A DNA stretch of 7,851 nt, from the NCBI GenBank assembly GCA_964501715.1, contig CAZCTR010000033.1:1-7851 (forward strand), given 5' to 3'. Numbering within the stretch: the first letter of the stretch is position 1; each line of letters begins with the position of its first letter. A program made the position numbers and the translations under genes. Source of the DNA: M55B118 sp964501715. Its GTDB lineage: Bacteria; Bacillota_I; Bacilli_A; Izemoplasmatales; Izemoplasmataceae. The notes below the pieces were generated by a model. It had not been told where the DNA came from. It did not search any database and worked only from the letters and a program-made list of their open reading frames with translations. Positions 5,329 through 7,851 of this stretch are shown here, piece after piece.

Positions 5329-7356
5329 ATGAATGAACATCATCAGGAACACAACCACAATGAGCATCATCAGGAACACGATCACAATCACGACCAAACG
5401 CATCATAAACACCATGACCATACTGAACACCACCGCATGATGATCAAGGATTTCAAGATTCGCTTCTTCGTAGCGCTCATTTTGAGCGTTCCCATCATCG
5501 CATTGTCACCGATGATCCAGGGGTGGTTCAATTTCACCCTTGCCTTCACCGGAGACACTGCCGTTCTTGTAAGTCTGTCCGTGCTCATATTCTTCTACGG
5601 TGGCTGGCCGTTCTTCACAGGCGCCAAAGAAGAAATCGGTTCAAAGACACCGGGCATGATGACACTCATCGCGCTCGCGATCAGCATCGCGTTCCTCTAT
5701 AGCCTCGCGACCGTCTTCGGTCTCGAGGGCGATGACTTCTTCTGGGAGCTCGCCACCCTCATTGTCGTGATGCTTCTGGGACACTACATCGAGATGAAAT
5801 CGGTCCTCGGCGCCCAGAGCGCCCTTGACGCTTTAGTCAAGCTGATGCCTGACACCGCCCACAAGAAGGACGGAGATTCCATCAAGGATGTTTCCATCAA
5901 TGAGCTGAAAAAGGGCGATATCGTCCTCATCAAGGTCGGAGAGAAGATCCCCGCGGATGGCACCATCGTCAAAGGGTCGACCCAGGTCAACGAATCCATG
6001 GTGACCGGGGAATCCGTCCCCGTCAAGAAAATCGAGAAGGACGAACTGATCGGCGGTTCGATAAACAACAGCGGCACAGTCGAGATGGAAGTGGGGAAAA
6101 CCGGCGAGGACGCCTATCTTTCCCAGGTGATATCGCTCGTACAGGAAGCCCAGGCATCCAAATCGAATACGCAGTCCCTGGCGGACAAGGCTGCGAAATA
6201 CCTCACCTATATCGCCCTTTTTGTAGGTGGTGCGACCTTCATCACATGGATGATGATCACCGGTGATCTCGCCTTTTCCATCACCCGCATGGCGACAGTC
6301 ATGGTCATCGCCTGCCCTCATGCGCTCGGTCTCGCGACCCCGCTTGTCATCGCGCGCTCGACCATGCTGTCGGCGAAGAACGGGCTCTTGATCAGGAACA
6401 GGACCGCCTTCGAGCGCGCCCGTTCCATCGATGTCATCGTCTTTGACAAGACCGGAACCCTCACCGAAGGAAACTTCGGAGTGAAAGGCATCCACATCCA
6501 CGAACAAGGATACGACACAGATGACATACTTACCCTCGCGGCTTCCATCGAGAACTACTCGGAACACCCGATCGGCTTGAGTATTCTCACAGCTGCGAAA
6601 GACAGGGGGCTTTCCCTTCATGCCATAGAAGATTTCGAAACCATCAAGGGCAAGGGTGTGAAAGCCACCATCAAAGGTGAACCATACAGCATCAAAAGCC
6701 CCAAGGCCCTGAAAAGTGAAGGCAAGGACGTCCCTACCGATGACAGCGAGACTTTGTCCACTCAAGTCTATCTTCTCAAAGGTGAAACTCTGATCGGAAG
6801 CATCGTGCTTTCCGATTCAATCCGGGAAGGCGTCGAGGAAAGCATACGGGCGCTGCAAGAAGAAGACATCCGCATCGTTGTCCTCTCGGGAGACAACGAA
6901 AAGACCGTAAGGAACCTCGCCGATTCCCTCGGGCTGGACAACTATTACGCGGAAATCCTTCCGGAAGAGAAACAGGAGATCATCAAGCAGCTCCAAAAGG
7001 ACGCCTCCACCGTCGCGATGGCCGGAGACGGCGTCAATGACGCGCCCGCGCTCGCACAAGCCGACATCGGAATCGCAATCGGCTCGGGGACGGATGTCGC
7101 CGCGAACACCGCCGACATCATCCTGGTGAGAAGCCGTCCCAGTGATGTGCTCCATCTGGTCCGCTTCGGAAAGAAAACCTACAAGAAGATGCTTCAGAAC
7201 CTTGCTTGGGCGACCGGATACAACATCCTGGCCATCCCCCTCGCCGCCGGCGTCCTCTTCTCCATCGGCATCCTGATCTCCCCCGCAGTCGGCGCGGTTT
7301 TCATGTCCTTGAGCACAGTCATCGTCGCCTTCAACGCGCGCCTGCTCAAGGCATGA
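5329..7356 (+). CDS. copB: CopB-type P1B-3 copper/silver-exporting ATPase, 675 aa
   Basis: This is an inner-membrane heavy-metal P-type ATPase that uses ATP to export copper or silver ions. The N-terminus is His-rich (16 His in the first 36 residues) in place of a CxxC metal-binding domain, as is usual in CopB. Visible motifs are: actuator loop TGES at 226-229; transmembrane metal site CPH at 329-331 (the CopB/P1B-3 signature, versus CPC in CopA); phosphorylation site DKTGT at 373-377; nucleotide-domain HP at 413-414; and hinge GDGVNDAP at 566-573. The last helices carry N624/Y631/N632, and MSLST at 659-663 with the following N669-A670, matching the P1B-3 pattern. Eight transmembrane helices are expected: two before residue 95, two at about 108-155, two at about 290-345 and two near the C-terminus. 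The length is normal and all catalytic motifs are present. Codons are strongly C-ending. The gene stands alone, with no CopY/CsoR/CueR regulator or CopZ chaperone in view. Confidence 0.96.
   Translation: MNEHHQEHNHNEHHQEHDHNHDQTHHKHHDHTEHHRMMIKDFKIRFFVALILSVPIIALSPMIQGWFNFTLAFTGDTAVLVSLSVLIFFYGGWPFFTGAKEEIGSKTPGMMTLIALAISIAFLYSLATVFGLEGDDFFWELATLIVVMLLGHYIEMKSVLGAQSALDALVKLMPDTAHKKDGDSIKDVSINELKKGDIVLIKVGEKIPADGTIVKGSTQVNESMVTGESVPVKKIEKDELIGGSINNSGTVEMEVGKTGEDAYLSQVISLVQEAQASKSNTQSLADKAAKYLTYIALFVGGATFITWMMITGDLAFSITRMATVMVIACPHALGLATPLVIARSTMLSAKNGLLIRNRTAFERARSIDVIVFDKTGTLTEGNFGVKGIHIHEQGYDTDDILTLAASIENYSEHPIGLSILTAAKDRGLSLHAIEDFETIKGKGVKATIKGEPYSIKSPKALKSEGKDVPTDDSETLSTQVYLLKGETLIGSIVLSDSIREGVEESIRALQEEDIRIVVLSGDNEKTVRNLADSLGLDNYYAEILPEEKQEIIKQLQKDASTVAMAGDGVNDAPALAQADIGIAIGSGTDVAANTADIILVRSRPSDVLHLVRFGKKTYKKMLQNLAWATGYNILAIPLAAGVLFSIGILISPAVGAVFMSLSTVIVAFNARLLKA
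5332..5385 (+). repeat. 27-bp tandem repeat encoding the His-rich tail of the ATPase
   Basis: The unit at 5332-5358 is repeated at 5359-5385 with three mismatches in 27 bases. The two copies encode NEHHQEHNH and NEHHQEHDH. A further degenerate His-Asp stretch follows to about codon 36. The near identity at the DNA level suggests recent tandem duplication, so copy number may vary between strains. Confidence 0.85.
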
Positions 7357-7442
7357 TTGAGAGCCGTTATCCGCCGCCACAGGGATGACGAGATTCATAT
7401 TCCTGTCATGTAAAGCCGTCAAGGATAGGGTGACCAAAAAAG

Positions 7443-7481
7443 AAGACCGCCCCGTTGTGAACTTCACAACGGGGCGGTCTT
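7443..7481. terminator. Bidirectional terminator, 19-bp perfect stem
   Basis: Bases 7443-7461 and 7463-7481 are exact reverse complements (each arm contains GACCGCCCCGTTGTGAA or its complement) around a single central base; in practice GAACTTC forms the tight loop. T-residues follow on the plus side (7480-7483) and an A-run (7436-7441) supplies U-residues on the minus transcript. It separates the ATPase gene (stop 7356) from the convergent symporter gene (stop at 7487). Confidence 0.92.
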
Positions 7482-7486
7482 TTAAT

Positions 7487-7851
7487 TCATGCCGGTTTGT
7501 TGGTGCTGCTGTAAATGTCCATGTCGAGGGCGTTCTCGCTTTTAGCTGTCAAGGTCGCACTCACCATGGTGCCGGTGATGTTGAGTGCGGTGCGCCCCAT
7601 GTCGATGAGGGCATCGACACCGAGGACGAGCGCTATCCCCTCAAGCGGCAGACCGAGACTAGCGAGCACGACTGTCGCGGCGATGCTCGCGATTCCGGGG
7701 ACACCGGCGATCCCGATGCTTGCGATGGTGGTCGTGAGAATGATCAGGAAGTAATCGGTCAAAACGAGTTCCAAACCAAAGGCGTTAGCGGTGATGATCG
7801 CCACGAACGCGGGGAACATCCCGCCGCAGGCGTTCATACCCACATTGGCCC
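7487..7851 (-). CDS. tcyP: C-terminal part of a TcyP-like cystine:cation symporter (DAACS family)
   Basis: The window ends inside this gene: the frame is open to 7851, so only about 121 C-terminal residues are seen. They carry the dicarboxylate/amino-acid:cation symporter signatures: NACGGMFPA (inward of the TM7 region), the hairpin-loop motif GIAGVPG, and the last helix ALIDMGRTALNITGT. The phrase IDMGRTALN and the following TG-x-M are closer to the sodium-coupled cystine carrier TcyP than to glutamate or dicarboxylate carriers, where the motif is usually followed by Asp. The Asp that corresponds to the second sodium-site residue (D405 in GltPh) is Thr here, as in TcyP-type proteins (Ser in E. 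coli TcyP, from memory). The role is uptake of L-cystine across the inner membrane. The apparent start at 7843 is only an internal GTG (codon for Val); the true start lies beyond the window. A shared hairpin terminator follows the stop. Confidence 0.8.
   Translation of the reverse strand, partial: ANVGMNACGGMFPAFVAIITANAFGLELVLTDYFLIILTTTIASIGIAGVPGIASIAATVVLASLGLPLEGIALVLGVDALIDMGRTALNITGTMVSATLTAKSENALDMDIYSSTNKPA

Noticed and set aside
5833..6765. Long open frame (310 codons) on the minus strand inside the ATPase gene
   Set aside because: It is antisense to a fully motif-bearing CopB gene whose C-ending codons keep the opposite strand open. No ribosome site or family-like sequence is visible.
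6817..7467. Second long minus-strand open frame (216 codons) over the 3' end of the ATPase and the terminator
   Set aside because: It runs through the terminator hairpin and mirrors the ATPase codons; its Asp/Gly/His-rich product looks like shadow translation.

Overview
The window looks like chromosomal DNA from a bacterium that uses the standard bacterial code. TGG encodes Trp and TGA is a stop: three of the genes end in TGA. Shine-Dalgarno sites are G-rich, several promoters have the TGn extended -10 form, and Rho-independent hairpins are long. This suggests a Gram-positive-type lineage such as Bacillota or an Acholeplasma/Izemoplasma-like Mycoplasmatota. That placement is an inference from style, not from a marker gene. 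Base composition is uneven. Sampled 60-base lines of the left-hand small membrane genes run about 35-50% GC, and sampled lines of the copper ATPase gene about 52-68%.

Layout. (1) Positions 102-825, minus strand: a two-gene operon of small membrane proteins of unknown function (68 aa, then 167 aa). It is driven by a good promoter (TTTACA-17-TATACT with an extended -10) at 906-934, with a strong hairpin in the leader. (2) Positions 825-1087: a divergent intergenic region with a palindrome, followed by a plus-strand gene for a 429-aa protein with an HTH-like N-terminus and a helical, TPR-like body. (3) Positions 2488-3290, minus strand: not annotatable as an intact gene, but a stitched reading shows a decayed NmrA-type NAD(P)-binding SDR gene with five frame changes and no N-terminal glycine-rich loop. 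(4) Positions 3472-3849: a 125-aa DUF2188 protein with a lysine-rich N-terminal tail, convergent with (5) a 360-aa DUF2157-type polytopic membrane protein (5004-3922, minus). The two share a bidirectional terminator. (6) Positions 5329-7356: a CopB-type (P1B-3, CPH motif) heavy-metal ATPase with a 36-residue N-terminus containing 16 histidines. (7) Window end, minus strand: the C-terminal part of a TcyP-like cystine:cation symporter, convergent with the ATPase across a 19-bp perfect hairpin terminator.

How the parts relate. The ATPase exports copper or silver, and cystine uptake supplies sulfur and thiols, but they are separate convergent transcription units. No copper regulator or chaperone gene is visible. 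The HTH/TPR protein faces the small-membrane-protein operon across about 260 bp carrying promoters in both directions, so it is a candidate regulator of that operon. I saw no CRISPR array, rRNA, tRNA or insertion sequence. No clearly new multi-gene system is present; the most novel-looking unit is the HTH/TPR gene with its divergent membrane-protein operon.
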